This document shows, piece by piece, positions 47,271 through 56,011 of a stretch of DNA of 64,000 bases. This DNA comes from Bdellovibrio sp. GT3. Lineage in GTDB: Bacteria > Bdellovibrionota > Bdellovibrionia > Bdellovibrionales > Bdellovibrionaceae. Under the pieces are notes generated by a model, which saw only the letters and a program-made list of their open reading frames with translations, made no database searches and had not been told where the DNA came from. The DNA lies in the NCBI RefSeq assembly GCF_037996765.1, contig NZ_JBBNAD010000006.1, forward strand, positions 62,001 through 126,000, in the 5' to 3' direction. Each line of letters begins with the position of its first letter. Positions within the stretch are counted from its first letter, which is position 1. Position numbers and translations under genes: made by a program.

Positions 47271-48292
47271 TTTACAAACTGCCTTAAGAAACGAACGTCA
47301 TTTTCAGGGAACAAACGGATGTCTTCGATGCCGTACTTGATGATGGCCATACGCTCAACACCAAATCCGAATGCGAAACCTTGATATTTTGGATATTCAA
47401 TTTTCGCCATTTGGAAGACTTTTGGATTTACCAATCCACAACCACCGATCTCGATCCATCCAGTTTGCTTACAAAGACTGCAGCCTTTGCCTTTACAAAT
47501 CGGGCAAGAGCAATCCACTTCCGCAGAAGGCTCTGTGAATGGGAAAAAGCTTGGACGGAAACGAGTTTTCAAACCTGGACCGAAATATTCACGAACGAAG
47601 AAACTGATCGTGCCTTTAAGGTCTGCCATGGAAACTTTCTCGTCCACACACAAAGCTTCAATTTGATGGAAGTTCGGCAAATGCGAAATATCGCTATCAC
47701 AACGGAACACCGGACCGGTACCAATCACGCGCAGTGGAAGTTTTTCCTCTTCCATCGTGTGGATTTGAATCGGACTCGTGTGAGTTCTCAAGACGTGAGT
47801 TTTATCGATGAAGAATGTATCCTGCATGTCACGCGCCGGGTGATCAGCTGGAATATTCAAAGCTTCAAAGTTGTAGTAATCTTTTTCGATCACAGGTCCC
47901 GTGCGTACGGAGTATCCCAAACGCGACATGATGGTGAAGATCTCCTCGATCACCATGTTCACCGGATGCTGCGAGCCCTTGGCACGCGAAGCACTTGGCA
48001 ACGTCAGATCCAACTCTTCAGAAGACATCTTGGCATTGATCTCAGATTTCTTAAGAGCCTCTTCCGCTTCTGTGTAAGCCGCTTCAAGAACTGCCTTCAC
48101 TTCATTGACCTTCTTACCAAACAGAGGTTTTTCCTCTTTCGGCAAGGAAGCCATTTCTTTCATGATTTCTGTAAGAGAACCACTTTTCCCAAGGTATTGA
48201 ACCTTGAGATCGTAAAGTTCCTTGGAACCAGGAGCCGCTTTGAAGGCCGCCAGTGCCGCTTCTTTGATGGAATCGAGTTTGGACGTTGTCAT
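47267..48292 (-). CDS. pheS: Phenylalanyl-tRNA synthetase alpha subunit
   Basis: 341 aa, catalytic subunit of the class II synthetase. An N-terminal coiled coil is followed by motif 2 and 3 elements: [38 protein letters not shown] and [19 protein letters not shown]. An extra [17 protein letters not shown] cysteine cluster, seen in many bacterial PheS proteins, probably binds zinc. No SD precedes the ATG and a candidate promoter ends close to it, so the mRNA may be leaderless. The usual neighbours rplT-rpmI are about 11 kb upstream rather than adjacent. Confidence 0.97.
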   Translation of the reverse strand: MTTSKLDSIKEAALAAFKAAPGSKELYDLKVQYLGKSGSLTEIMKEMASLPKEEKPLFGKKVNEVKAVLEAAYTEAEEALKKSEINAKMSSEELDLTLPSASRAKGSQHPVNMVIEEIFTIMSRLGYSVRTGPVIEKDYYNFEALNIPADHPARDMQDTFFIDKTHVLRTHTSPIQIHTMEEEKLPLRVIGTGPVFRCDSDISHLPNFHQIEALCVDEKVSMADLKGTISFFVREYFGPGLKTRFRPSFFPFTEPSAEVDCSCPICKGKGCSLCKQTGWIEIGGCGLVNPKVFQMAKIEYPKYQGFAFGFGVERMAIIKYGIEDIRLFPENDVRFLRQFVK

Positions 48293-48300
48293 AGAAGTCA

Positions 48301-48329
48301 GTTATCCCGCCAAAAGCCCCTATTTTCAA
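48301..48329 (-). promoter_or_regulatory. Candidate promoter of pheS
   Basis: On the minus strand TTGAAA, a 17-base spacer and GATAAC place the transcription start about two bases before the pheS ATG at 48292. The fit to the sigma-70 consensus is 5/6 and 4/6. Confidence 0.45.
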
Positions 48330-48526
48330 GGATTTGGCCGACATAGCCCATGGCGGCAAGGACAACATGCTTTTGAATTAAGCAAAAGCGGCCACTTTCC
48401 CGCGCCAGAGTCCTGTCTCAAGATGATATTGTCCCTCGAAAAATCAACATTTGTTCCGTGAGAAACAGGTCCAGAACCGTTCAGCCGCCCCCCGTCGGCG
48501 CCGATATATTCCCTATGGGAGTCGTT

Positions 48527-49138
48527 ATGAAATACTTGCTTTTAGCTCTGGCAATCCTGACATATTCACACCAAAGCTTTGCTCAGCTGGATTCGGATAT
48601 CGAAGCCGAAATGTCCATGGGCATGTCTGAGGAAGCGAAAATCGATGCCCAGGAGCAACGAAAGTTCCTGGAGCGTGAAAAGGTTCGCCGCGAACAAATG
48701 CGCCAACAGGCCGTAAAAACAACCAGCGAGGCGAAGAACCTTGAAGCACAGGCTGCCCGTGAAGCTCAACAGACTCGCGTGGAAAAAGAACGCCTGACGG
48801 TTCAGGTGAAAGAATATCAACGCCAGATCAAAATGAACGAAGAGCGCAAACTCAAGGCGCAAAAAGAAATTCAGTATCAAAAAGACGAGGCGGCTCGCTA
48901 TAAAAAGTTCGCCCAGGAATACAAAGACAAGCGCGATGTCACCAACAAGGAAATCGAACGCCTGAATGAAGACGGTCGTAATATCGCGAAATGGACGGCT
49001 GAGGCGAAAGCTGAAGCGGCCAGAAGCCAGCGCGATGCTGCCTATGCAGCTGCCAAGGCCAAGCAACAAGAGGCCTATAACGAAAGAGCCCGCCAGGACG
49101 GTAACCGCGTCTACCGCGGCATCAGTTCCGAGCGATAA
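48527..49138 (+). CDS. Secreted coiled-coil protein, unknown
   Basis: 203 aa from ATG 48527, chosen for its SD (GGGAG, 6 nt) and signal peptide (MKYLLLALAILTYSHQSFA). Almost the whole mature protein is a charged alpha-helical coiled coil rich in Glu, Lys, Arg, Gln and Ala, ending in an alanine-rich helix. No enzymatic motif. Such proteins can act as periplasmic scaffolds; no specific family is recognised. A terminator hairpin follows about 35 bp after the stop. Confidence 0.65.
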   Translation: MKYLLLALAILTYSHQSFAQLDSDIEAEMSMGMSEEAKIDAQEQRKFLEREKVRREQMRQQAVKTTSEAKNLEAQAAREAQQTRVEKERLTVQVKEYQRQIKMNEERKLKAQKEIQYQKDEAARYKKFAQEYKDKRDVTNKEIERLNEDGRNIAKWTAEAKAEAARSQRDAAYAAAKAKQQEAYNERARQDGNRVYRGISSER

Positions 49139-49172
49139 TTGAATCTGATCAGTGTCTAAAATCCCGACGAAT

Positions 49173-49195
49173 CCCCCGGGTCCCGGGGGCTTTTT
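49173..49195 (+). terminator. Intrinsic terminator after coiled-coil gene
   Basis: GC-only stem of about seven pairs (CCCCCGGG, T, CCCGGGGG) followed by CTTTTT. Confidence 0.8.
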
Positions 49196-49285
49196 ACAGG
49201 GCCCCTTTCCACAGACTCCGCTTTTCCGCTCGAAATAAGCTAAACCCTTCTATCTTAAGACAAAAACGGCTATAACAGCCGTTCC

Positions 49286-50161
49286 ATGGCACATAAGAAC
49301 AAATCGAACTACAGTCCCTATAAAGCCCGTCAAGAAGCCCGTGCGCAAGCAATGGGTGCCAAGTTCGCCAGCGCCCCGCCGGCTGAACAAAAGGGACGCC
49401 ATAAAAAACCTGAATCCATTTTCGAGTTGAACGAAGCCAACGATCGTCTGGCTGATATTTTTCGTAATCATGATTTCAACCTGGTGAACCACAGCCAGCG
49501 TCAGCAATTGGCCCACTTCTATCGCCTGTTGATGTTGAATCAGGAAAAAGAAAACTTCACGCGCCTGTTGAAGCTGAAAGACATCGCCATCAAGCACTTC
49601 ATCGATTCCATCATCATCATGAAGCACACGAAACTTCAGTTCCCGCTTTTGGACGTCGGTACAGGGCCAGGCTTCCCGGGCATCCCTTTGAAAATCATGT
49701 ACCCGGACGAACAGATTCTTCTGGGCGAGGGCGTGCAACGTCGCGTGGAATTTTTAAAACACGTGCGCACTGAAATGAAACTTCCGAAGCTGGACATCCT
49801 GGGCCGCAATATCAACAAACACTGCGTGTACCCGGTCAATGGCGCCATCACACGCGCGGTGGAGGATATCGGAAATACTCTTGGAAATGTCATCAACTGC
49901 CTGAACATCGGCGGCCGTGTGTATTTCATGAAAGGTCCCGGCGTGGATCCGGAAATCAAAATGGCCAAAGAGAACTGGTCCGAGTATTTCAAATTGGTCG
50001 AGGACACGGCCTACTCCCTGCCCCACACACCTCATGACCGCCGCATGGTGGTCTATGAGAAAATCAAACACATGCCTTTACCGGATGAAGATGAAGGCGA
50101 AGAGATGTTGTTTGAGGAGCTGACAAACGAAGAGAAAAGACGCTGGGCGGTTTACAAATGA
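49286..50161 (+). CDS. RsmG-family (GidB-like) SAM methyltransferase
   Basis: 291 aa. The core matches 16S rRNA m7G527 methyltransferase RsmG: EKENFTRL, HFIDSI, the SAM-binding LLDVGTGPGFPGIPLKI and a later AITRAVEDI. An N-terminal extension of about 60 residues, basic and low-complexity (HKNKSNYSPYKARQEARAQA), is unusual for the family, as is a C-terminal acidic tail (PDEDEGEEMLFEE). It is not next to mnmG or parA, where rsmG usually lies, so it could be a second paralog. It overlaps the following RNA methyltransferase gene by 4 bp. Confidence 0.75.
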   Translation: MAHKNKSNYSPYKARQEARAQAMGAKFASAPPAEQKGRHKKPESIFELNEANDRLADIFRNHDFNLVNHSQRQQLAHFYRLLMLNQEKENFTRLLKLKDIAIKHFIDSIIIMKHTKLQFPLLDVGTGPGFPGIPLKIMYPDEQILLGEGVQRRVEFLKHVRTEMKLPKLDILGRNINKHCVYPVNGAITRAVEDIGNTLGNVINCLNIGGRVYFMKGPGVDPEIKMAKENWSEYFKLVEDTAYSLPHTPHDRRMVVYEKIKHMPLPDEDEGEEMLFEELTNEEKRRWAVYK

Positions 50162-50916
50162 TCGAAATCTCCTCTAAAACGAATGACCACTTTCGCCGCT
50201 GGATGGATCTTTCGTCCTCCCGGGGTATTAAAAAGCACGGTGAATTTATTCTGATGGGCGAAAAGCTTATTCAGGAGTTTTTGCAGAATCCAAATTTTAA
50301 AATCAAAGCGGAGATCTTGCACGAAGACTTGAAATCCGTAACGTTAACTCATGCGGTTTCAAAAACTCAGCGCATTCCGGTTTTTAAATTGCCGAAAGCC
50401 CTTTTCAACGAAGTCGACGTTGTGGGCACGCACTACAACCTTTTGGTTTTGGAACCAAAATCAATCGAGTCACTGAACGCAGCTGCCAAACCCGAAGGAC
50501 TGGAAGTGATTGCTCCCCTGGGGGATCCATCCAACTTGGGCGCCTTGGTTCGCTCTGCTGTTGCCTTTAAAGCAAATAAAATTATTCTGACCGAGGAAAG
50601 CAGCTCACCTTACCATCCGAAAGCCATCAAGGCCTCGGCGGGTGCATTGCTAAAAATTCCGCTGTATAAAACCGGAAAATTTTTGGAGTTCGTTCAGACG
50701 AACAACGAGATATACGCTTTGGATATGAAGGGCGAAAACGTAGCCAAATTCAACTGGCCCAAAAACCTTCGCCTGGTTATCGGCGAAGAAGGCCCCGGCT
50801 TTAGCGGCGTCAAGGGCCTGAACCGCCTGTCTGTGCCGACAGACGGTGTTGAATCTCTGAATGCGACTGTTGCCGCATCCATTGCTTTATTCAGCTACGC
50901 TCAAAAACATTCTTAA
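50158..50916 (+). CDS. TrmH/SpoU-family RNA 2'-O-methyltransferase
   Basis: 252 aa. An N-terminal substrate-binding-like domain (HGEFILMGEKLIQEFL) precedes the SPOUT domain with LGDPSNLGALVRSAVAF (motif 1), VIGEEGPGFSG (motif 2) and SLNATVAASIALFSY (motif 3, knot). It should methylate ribose in rRNA or tRNA; the exact nucleotide cannot be told. Translation is coupled to the RsmG-like gene, making a two-gene rRNA/tRNA modification unit. The stop is 2 bp from the convergent gene's stop. Confidence 0.85.
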   Translation: MIEISSKTNDHFRRWMDLSSSRGIKKHGEFILMGEKLIQEFLQNPNFKIKAEILHEDLKSVTLTHAVSKTQRIPVFKLPKALFNEVDVVGTHYNLLVLEPKSIESLNAAAKPEGLEVIAPLGDPSNLGALVRSAVAFKANKIILTEESSSPYHPKAIKASAGALLKIPLYKTGKFLEFVQTNNEIYALDMKGENVAKFNWPKNLRLVIGEEGPGFSGVKGLNRLSVPTDGVESLNATVAASIALFSYAQKHS

Positions 50917-50918
50917 TA

Positions 50919-51542
50919 CTAGTTCTGTGTGGGCTGTCTTGGTACCACACAAACTACACCACAACGATAGAAGCCTTTTTTCCAGCCGCCCCAGCAGTGT
51001 TTGTGCATGCGTTTGTAAGGCTTGTAGCAAGTCTTACCATCTGCAGGCACACACGTGTTGCCTTCATAAGCTTCGCCCGGTTTTTGATTTTCACAAATCT
51101 TGGCAGGACGATGCAAAGCCACTGTGCCCTCTTCGTTCATGGCGAAAAGACCGGAAACTGTCTCTTCAGCAAAAAGATTTCTTCCACCATGGCCTTTATT
51201 GCCACGGCCGTAGTCACATTTATAGTCACCATGTGGCGCCCATTTGCAATTTGCACGGGCATTACAAGCATAACCGCAGTGATAAATGCCCTTCTTCCAA
51301 CCACCCCAGCAGTATTTGCGTGAGTTTACATATCCATCTGGACAAGTTTTTCCTGCTGGATCACAGGCACGTTGTAGCTCCATTTCGTCTGCAGCCGCTG
51401 GCTGTGGCACATCAGAACATTTTGCTGCCAAAGGATTCAAAACAACGGACCCATCAGCCGTCATTTGAAGTGTTCCTTGATATGCTTGAGCAGAACCGAA
51501 ACCCAGTACGCTCAACAAAAGCAGTGTAGATAGAAATCTCAT
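50919..51542 (-). CDS. Secreted CWGGWKKG-motif protein (paralog 1)
   Basis: 207 aa from ATG 51542, chosen for its signal peptide (MRFLSTLLLLSVLGFGSAQA) and GGGAG upstream. Two modules share the pattern YCWGGWKKGIYHCGYAC and HCWGGWKKGFYRCGVVC, each preceded by a CxxGY or CYKPYKRMH segment. Cysteines are many and even, so a disulphide-rich exported protein is likely. I know no named family with this motif. The neighbouring gene at 51696 is a clear paralog on the same strand. Confidence 0.65.
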   Translation of the reverse strand: MRFLSTLLLLSVLGFGSAQAYQGTLQMTADGSVVLNPLAAKCSDVPQPAAADEMELQRACDPAGKTCPDGYVNSRKYCWGGWKKGIYHCGYACNARANCKWAPHGDYKCDYGRGNKGHGGRNLFAEETVSGLFAMNEEGTVALHRPAKICENQKPGEAYEGNTCVPADGKTCYKPYKRMHKHCWGGWKKGFYRCGVVCVVPRQPTQN

Positions 51543-51642
51543 AGTAGTAATTCTCCCTTTAATAAAGTTCCGCAATCAGACCAAGAATTGAAACCCTTGT
51601 CACTTTTGAAAAGCGTAATTTTTAACAAGAGCGTTCCGGAAT

Positions 51643-51669
51643 AAAAAAAGGCCCCCGAACGGGAGCCTT
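51643..51669 (-). terminator. Intrinsic terminator between the two CWGGWKKG genes
   Basis: AAGGCTCCCG, loop TTC, GGGGGCCTT on the minus strand, followed by TTTTT. It ends the upstream paralog's transcript, so the two genes are not one simple operon. Confidence 0.8.
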
Positions 51670-51695
51670 TGAAAATCAGAAATTTGATTTAGCAA

Positions 51696-52331
51696 CTAGT
51701 CGTGGAAAGGGCCGCCGAAGCCGCCGTTGCCATCGTCATGTGCGTTGCGTGATTTTTCACAAACATAACCACAACGGTGGATACCTTTTTTCCAACCACC
51801 CCAGCAGTATTTATGCATGCGTTTGTAACCAGAGCCGCAGTTTACACCGTCAGCTGGACGACAAACAACCCATTGTTCCATGTCACCTGCAGTAGGACCT
51901 TGATCTTCGCAGATAACTTTTGCAGTTTTGAATTCAACTGCGCCATCTTGTTGAAGGTTCAAGATACCAGAGATTTCACCAGCAAATGCTTGTGGACCCG
52001 GAGCTGCACCAGCTCTTGGACGGCTGCATTTCCAGTCGCCACTGTGATTCCAACCGCATTGCTCTTGTGGCTTACAAGAGATACCGCACTTCTGGAAACC
52101 TTTTTTCCAACCGCCCCAGCAAAGCTTCGCGAATTGGTCGTAACCCGTTGGGCAAGAGTTGCCTGCTGGCTTACAATAGTTACCGTTTGCTACCGGTGTA
52201 GCAGGGCAAACGCCACCTTTTAGAGGTTGGATTTGTGCGCCTTCAAGTGTTGGAACAAGGGCACCTTCGAATGCCATTGCAGTAGAGCCAACAAAGCCCA
52301 AAGACAAAAGAATCATCAAAAACTTTTTCAT
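51696..52331 (-). CDS. Secreted CWGGWKKG-motif protein (paralog 2)
   Basis: 211 aa with a signal peptide (MKKFLMILLSLGFVGSTAMA). The mature part starts FEGALVPTLEGAQ and holds two modules, LCWGGWKKGFQKCGISC and YCWGGWKKGIHRCGYVC, with CPTGYDQFAK and CGSGYKRMHK before them, as in paralog 1. The mid-protein CGWNHSGDWKC corresponds to CKWAPHGDYKC of the other. The C-terminus is glycine-rich and acidic. AGGAG precedes the ATG. Function unknown; the conservation suggests a structured disulphide domain. Confidence 0.7.
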   Translation of the reverse strand: MKKFLMILLSLGFVGSTAMAFEGALVPTLEGAQIQPLKGGVCPATPVANGNYCKPAGNSCPTGYDQFAKLCWGGWKKGFQKCGISCKPQEQCGWNHSGDWKCSRPRAGAAPGPQAFAGEISGILNLQQDGAVEFKTAKVICEDQGPTAGDMEQWVVCRPADGVNCGSGYKRMHKYCWGGWKKGIHRCGYVCEKSRNAHDDGNGGFGGPFHD

Positions 52332-52465
52332 TTTGTACTCCTGTTTAGTATTTAATTGTCCAAAGATTATGGGCGCAATCTAATGAAGACCACTTAACTA
52401 AGCAAGCGTTGTCGACTATCAAATTGCTATCGACGCGGGAGACAATCGTATAGAATAACAAAATC

Positions 52466-53164
52466 ATGACAATTCATTCAGAAATTTCAAAATTGCAAAG
52501 CAAACCGAGAGCGAAAGTTCTTCAAAGATTCTTTAAAACCGGCCATGGTGAGTACGCCGAAGGCGACGTGTTTTTAGGGCTAACTGTCGGTCAAAGCCGC
52601 GCTATCGCTAAGCAATTCAAGGAATTGCCTCTCTCAGAACTAACTCATCTTCTATCGTCACCCATTCACGAAGAGCGACTTATTTCCTTAATAATTCTGA
52701 CACAGCGTTATCGCAAGGCAGATGAGAAAGAGCAGAAAAAGATCTTCACCTTTTTGATTAAAAATCGAAAAGGAATCAACAACTGGGATCTTGTGGACAC
52801 TATTGCTCCGGCGGTTTTTGGCCCTCACCTCTTCGACAAGGACCGCGTGATCCTTTATAAATATGCAAAGTCAAAAAATGTTTGGGAGAGAAGGATTGCG
52901 ATCATCTCGACTTTCTATTTTTTGCGCCAACACGACTATCTGGACACATTGAAAATCGCAGAGCTGCTTCTGCAAGACGAACACGATCTTATTCACAAAG
53001 CCGTGGGCTGGATGTTGCGCGAAGTGGGCAAACGCGATGTAAAGACCGAAAAGAAATTCCTAAACAAACACGCGGCAGTCATGCCACGGACCATGCTTCG
53101 CTACGCCATTGAAAAATTCCCCGAGAAGGAACGCCTGCGCTATATGAAAATGAAGAAGGCCTAA
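52466..53164 (+). CDS. AlkD-like DNA alkylation repair protein
   Basis: 232 aa of HEAT-like helices. Family motifs are present: GINNWDLVDTIAP (Trp and Asp of the active site), WERRIAIISTFYFLR and HKAVGWMLREVGKRD. AlkD-type glycosylases remove bulky or cationic alkylated bases without base flipping. No SD precedes the ATG and a TAGAAT box ends about 10 bases before it, so a leaderless transcript is possible. It is a stand-alone gene. Confidence 0.88.
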   Translation: MTIHSEISKLQSKPRAKVLQRFFKTGHGEYAEGDVFLGLTVGQSRAIAKQFKELPLSELTHLLSSPIHEERLISLIILTQRYRKADEKEQKKIFTFLIKNRKGINNWDLVDTIAPAVFGPHLFDKDRVILYKYAKSKNVWERRIAIISTFYFLRQHDYLDTLKIAELLLQDEHDLIHKAVGWMLREVGKRDVKTEKKFLNKHAAVMPRTMLRYAIEKFPEKERLRYMKMKKA

Positions 53165-53317
53165 ACGCACAATCCCTCACATCCGCGAAAACCGCACCCA
53201 CAGCGGATTCCCCGACTATCGTACAAATTTTTGACTCTTCTCAAAGACATTCCTTCTAAGCCTTAGACAGTTTTAAAAACAGTAAAGGTTTTCCGGGCCA
53301 TGACCGATCATCTTGAC

Positions 53318-54064
53318 ATGGCAAGATTCATTATAAAAAACCTGCTTTTTATTTTGATCTCGGGATTTCTGGTTACTGCTTGCGGAAACAATTCCTCACT
53401 CAGCTCCAGTCAACTTTCCAGCACAACCGGCGACGACTCAGCAGCCGGAATTGAGACCCCTGATCCAACACCAACCCCTACACCGTCGGTAGAACCGACA
53501 CCGTCACCAACACCTGGTGCTTTGGCTGTCGCCCCAATTTGGGAAGCTGCAAAAACTGATGGCAAACTATGGACCACGCACGTGATGACTCAACTTGAGG
53601 TTTTAGGAGAAGACCTTCTTGATGTGATTCCGGCTGACGGCACCACTTTCTGTCCGAAATACAACAGTCTGACTCGCGAACAACGTAAGAACTTCTGGGT
53701 CTACCTGATATCACAGATGACAAAGTATGAATCAAATTTCACACCTACGATGAACTACACGGAAAACTTCGATGACAGTTCCGGCAACAACGTGATCAGC
53801 GCTGGCCTTCTGCAGCTCTCAGTTGAAAGTGGCAACGCCTACGGGTGTGGCCTTAAAAAGACAACCGACCTGCATAATCCATATACGAACTTAAGCTGTG
53901 GTATCCGCATCTTAAATCGTTGGATGGGAAAAGATGCCCGTATCGCGGGACAGGTCAGCGGAAGCTGGAGAGGTGGCGCCCGCTACTGGGCCGTTCTGCG
54001 ATCATCGAACTCGCCTTACGCAAAAATCGTGGCGGCGACCAAAGCGATTTCAATCTGTAAATAA
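53318..54064 (+). CDS. Lytic transglycosylase-like lipoprotein
   Basis: 248 aa from ATG 53318 (an upstream ATG at 53300 is in frame). The signal peptide ends in the lipobox LVTAC, followed by a Ser/Thr-rich region and a PTPTPTPSVEPTPSPTPG linker. The C-terminal domain has KYESNF with candidate catalytic Glu138, SAGLLQLSVESG and SCGIRILNRWMG, a lysozyme/SLT-like pattern. It would cleave peptidoglycan from the outer-membrane inner face or cell surface. The domain call is moderately sure. Confidence 0.7.
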   Translation: MARFIIKNLLFILISGFLVTACGNNSSLSSSQLSSTTGDDSAAGIETPDPTPTPTPSVEPTPSPTPGALAVAPIWEAAKTDGKLWTTHVMTQLEVLGEDLLDVIPADGTTFCPKYNSLTREQRKNFWVYLISQMTKYESNFTPTMNYTENFDDSSGNNVISAGLLQLSVESGNAYGCGLKKTTDLHNPYTNLSCGIRILNRWMGKDARIAGQVSGSWRGGARYWAVLRSSNSPYAKIVAATKAISICK

Positions 54065-54108
54065 CCATTCCCTGGCAGCTCATTCCCCTGAATTGCCTCC
54101 CTTAAAAC

Positions 54109-54136
54109 AAAACCCCATCTTTTTAGATGGGGTTTT
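54109..54136. terminator. Bidirectional terminator between lipoprotein and mevalonate operon
   Basis: A 12-bp perfect stem AAAACCCCATCT/AGATGGGGTTTT with a TTTT loop separates the two converging transcripts and is flanked by T and A runs on either side. Confidence 0.88.
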
Positions 54137-54147
54137 ACTTTTTAAAC

Positions 54148-55038
54148 TTAGCAAGGAATCAGATTTTTCAAAGTTTCCGCAGAGGGTGGTTTTTCCCAAA
54201 GGGATATCACATACCCACCACCGCCTGAACCCGTGGGTTTCACGGCAATGGCTCCTTGCTCGCGCAACCAGGCAATGTGACTTGCCGGAGCCCCTTCATT
54301 CAGGCCCCATTTATCGAAGCACTCAGCACCCATATTCAGGGCCTGCACCAGAGTCTGCAGACCTTCTGATTCTGAATCCATCAACAACGCCTTCTGCGCT
54401 GTCTCGACGGCCTTGGCCATGTTCAGGTCAATTTGCTGGCCCACGGGAGGCTGCTTAGCCAATAGATCCTTCACTTTATTAACAGCATCTGCGGTAACGC
54501 CACGTTTGCCGGAATAAGAGATATACCAGCGCGGCTTCCATTTCGGAGTGATTTCAGTACGCTCGCCATTGCGAACAAAGCGCAATCCTTGTCCACTTAA
54601 AGCCACGGAAATATCAATACCACTGCTTTCGCCATGGAATAGATCTTCAAGACTGCGCGCAAACTCAAAATACTCAGATTCCTGAACGTAACCCAGGTGT
54701 CCCAGCCACCGAGTCAGCGCCACACAAAGAGCGGCGGAAGCACCCATCCCGGCACCCACAGGTAACGATGAATCCACATGCAAGGTTCCAGTGAAAACCG
54801 GACGAGGAATATTTTTTAGCTGAAAGGCTCTTTCCAAAACACCCCAGAAAAGAAGCTGCATTTCCTGGCCGTGATCACCTTTAAGATCCAGAACCAGGGC
54901 ATGCTCGCCAGGAGTGTATTTTAGTTCCAAAGTGCGTGATGGAATTGGAAACACCAATGAAGGATATCCGCGAATCACGGAATGATCCCCCATCAGAATC
55001 CATTTACCAAAAGCCGTGCACTGAAAACTAGTGGACAT
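54148..55038 (-). CDS. Mevalonate kinase (GHMP family)
   Basis: 296 aa. Phosphorylates mevalonate at C5 with ATP. GHMP motifs: FGKWILMGDHSVIRG (where Asp replaces the more usual Glu of GEH), the ATP loop LPVGAGMGASAAL, an acidic DLFHGESSGIDIS with the catalytic Asp, and KPTGSGGGGYVISL. Its start overlaps mvaD by 11 bp and it is the last gene of the operon, ending at a strong terminator. The order in the operon, together with a distinct phosphomevalonate kinase, supports the assignment. Confidence 0.88.
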   Translation of the reverse strand: MSTSFQCTAFGKWILMGDHSVIRGYPSLVFPIPSRTLELKYTPGEHALVLDLKGDHGQEMQLLFWGVLERAFQLKNIPRPVFTGTLHVDSSLPVGAGMGASAALCVALTRWLGHLGYVQESEYFEFARSLEDLFHGESSGIDISVALSGQGLRFVRNGERTEITPKWKPRWYISYSGKRGVTADAVNKVKDLLAKQPPVGQQIDLNMAKAVETAQKALLMDSESEGLQTLVQALNMGAECFDKWGLNEGAPASHIAWLREQGAIAVKPTGSGGGGYVISLWEKPPSAETLKNLIPC

Positions 55039-56008
55039 CAGGCTTTACTCCCTCGAAGGCTAAAACTTTGAATTTCTCGCCGAAATGCTGGCGGTATTCA
55101 GAAAAACGTTTTATCTGATCATGACGGAACAACATATGCACATTGGCACCGGCATCCATGGTCACCAACGGACCATCCTGCCAACGATTCCACAACTTCT
55201 CGCACTCGGCCAGAACTTCTTTGGAAGCTTCTGTCATGTAACTAAATGCCGGAGTGCTGGTTTCAAACAAGCGATGCATATCAATGAATTCATCCCAAAC
55301 AATCTGGCGAGCCATATCCCAATCGCCGTTTTGCAGTGCCATGGAAAGATCACGCAGACGGATTTCAGCACGCTCCACACGACCTTCAAAGCGAGGACTG
55401 GTGGTAACAAGCTTATGGGCCTCTGATGACGATACTTCCTTCTTGGACGCTTCAACCACCACACAGATGTGGTGCATGTCTGCCAAGGGCAGATTCATCG
55501 GTTGCGCGTACTCTTGCTGCCACAAAGCCCACGGCGTATACAATGAGCGGCAAGAAGAGCCGGACCCCTGACGGGAAAGTTCAGACAAAAACTTCTTATC
55601 TGCACCCCAAGGTTGTGGATTTATTTTTTGAAACATCTCGGCTGCTGCCAACGTCAAAGCCGCAAAGCTTGACGCGGAACTAGCCAGACCGCAATCAGAG
55701 GGAAAGTTATTAGCGGATTCAACCAGGAAGTTTTTTGTAACTCCCCACTTGTCCTTCAAGTTTGCCAGATGTTTCAAAAATCTTTGCTGACCTTTTTCAG
55801 ACAGATCGATTTTTTCAAGATCCTCGCGCACCAGCGGTTTCCAACGGTCGACACCACCGTCAATTTCGGTCAAACGCACGAAGGTGCGCAGATTTTCCAA
55901 AGTATAGGACAAAGATGCATTGGTCGGTTTATTACCCGTTCCTTCAATCTTTCCCATGTACTTGATCAACGCAATGTTTGACGGAGCAGAAACCAAAACC
56001 TGATTCAT
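55028..56008 (-). CDS. mvaD: Diphosphomevalonate decarboxylase
   Basis: 326 aa. Converts mevalonate diphosphate to isopentenyl diphosphate. Family features: SAPSNIALIKYMGK near the N-terminus, NNFPSDCGLASSASSFAAL (phosphate loop), SRQGSGSSCRSLY and the C-terminal MDAGANVH with a substrate-binding Asp. Length is normal for the monofunctional enzyme. It lies 3 bp after the phosphomevalonate kinase stop and overlaps the mevalonate kinase start. Confidence 0.93.
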   Translation of the reverse strand: MNQVLVSAPSNIALIKYMGKIEGTGNKPTNASLSYTLENLRTFVRLTEIDGGVDRWKPLVREDLEKIDLSEKGQQRFLKHLANLKDKWGVTKNFLVESANNFPSDCGLASSASSFAALTLAAAEMFQKINPQPWGADKKFLSELSRQGSGSSCRSLYTPWALWQQEYAQPMNLPLADMHHICVVVEASKKEVSSSEAHKLVTTSPRFEGRVERAEIRLRDLSMALQNGDWDMARQIVWDEFIDMHRLFETSTPAFSYMTEASKEVLAECEKLWNRWQDGPLVTMDAGANVHMLFRHDQIKRFSEYRQHFGEKFKVLAFEGVKPDVH

Positions 56009-56011
56009 AGA

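Noticed and set aside
47381-48346. 321-codon plus-strand open frame opposite pheS
   Set aside because: It lies antisense to a certain gene, has no recognisable domain or SD, and the protein is rich in residues expected from antisense reading of pheS codons.
50861-51529. 222-codon plus-strand frame opposite the first CWGGWKKG gene
   Set aside because: The minus strand has the signal peptide, SD and paralog; the plus frame has none of these and overlaps the end of the TrmH-type gene.
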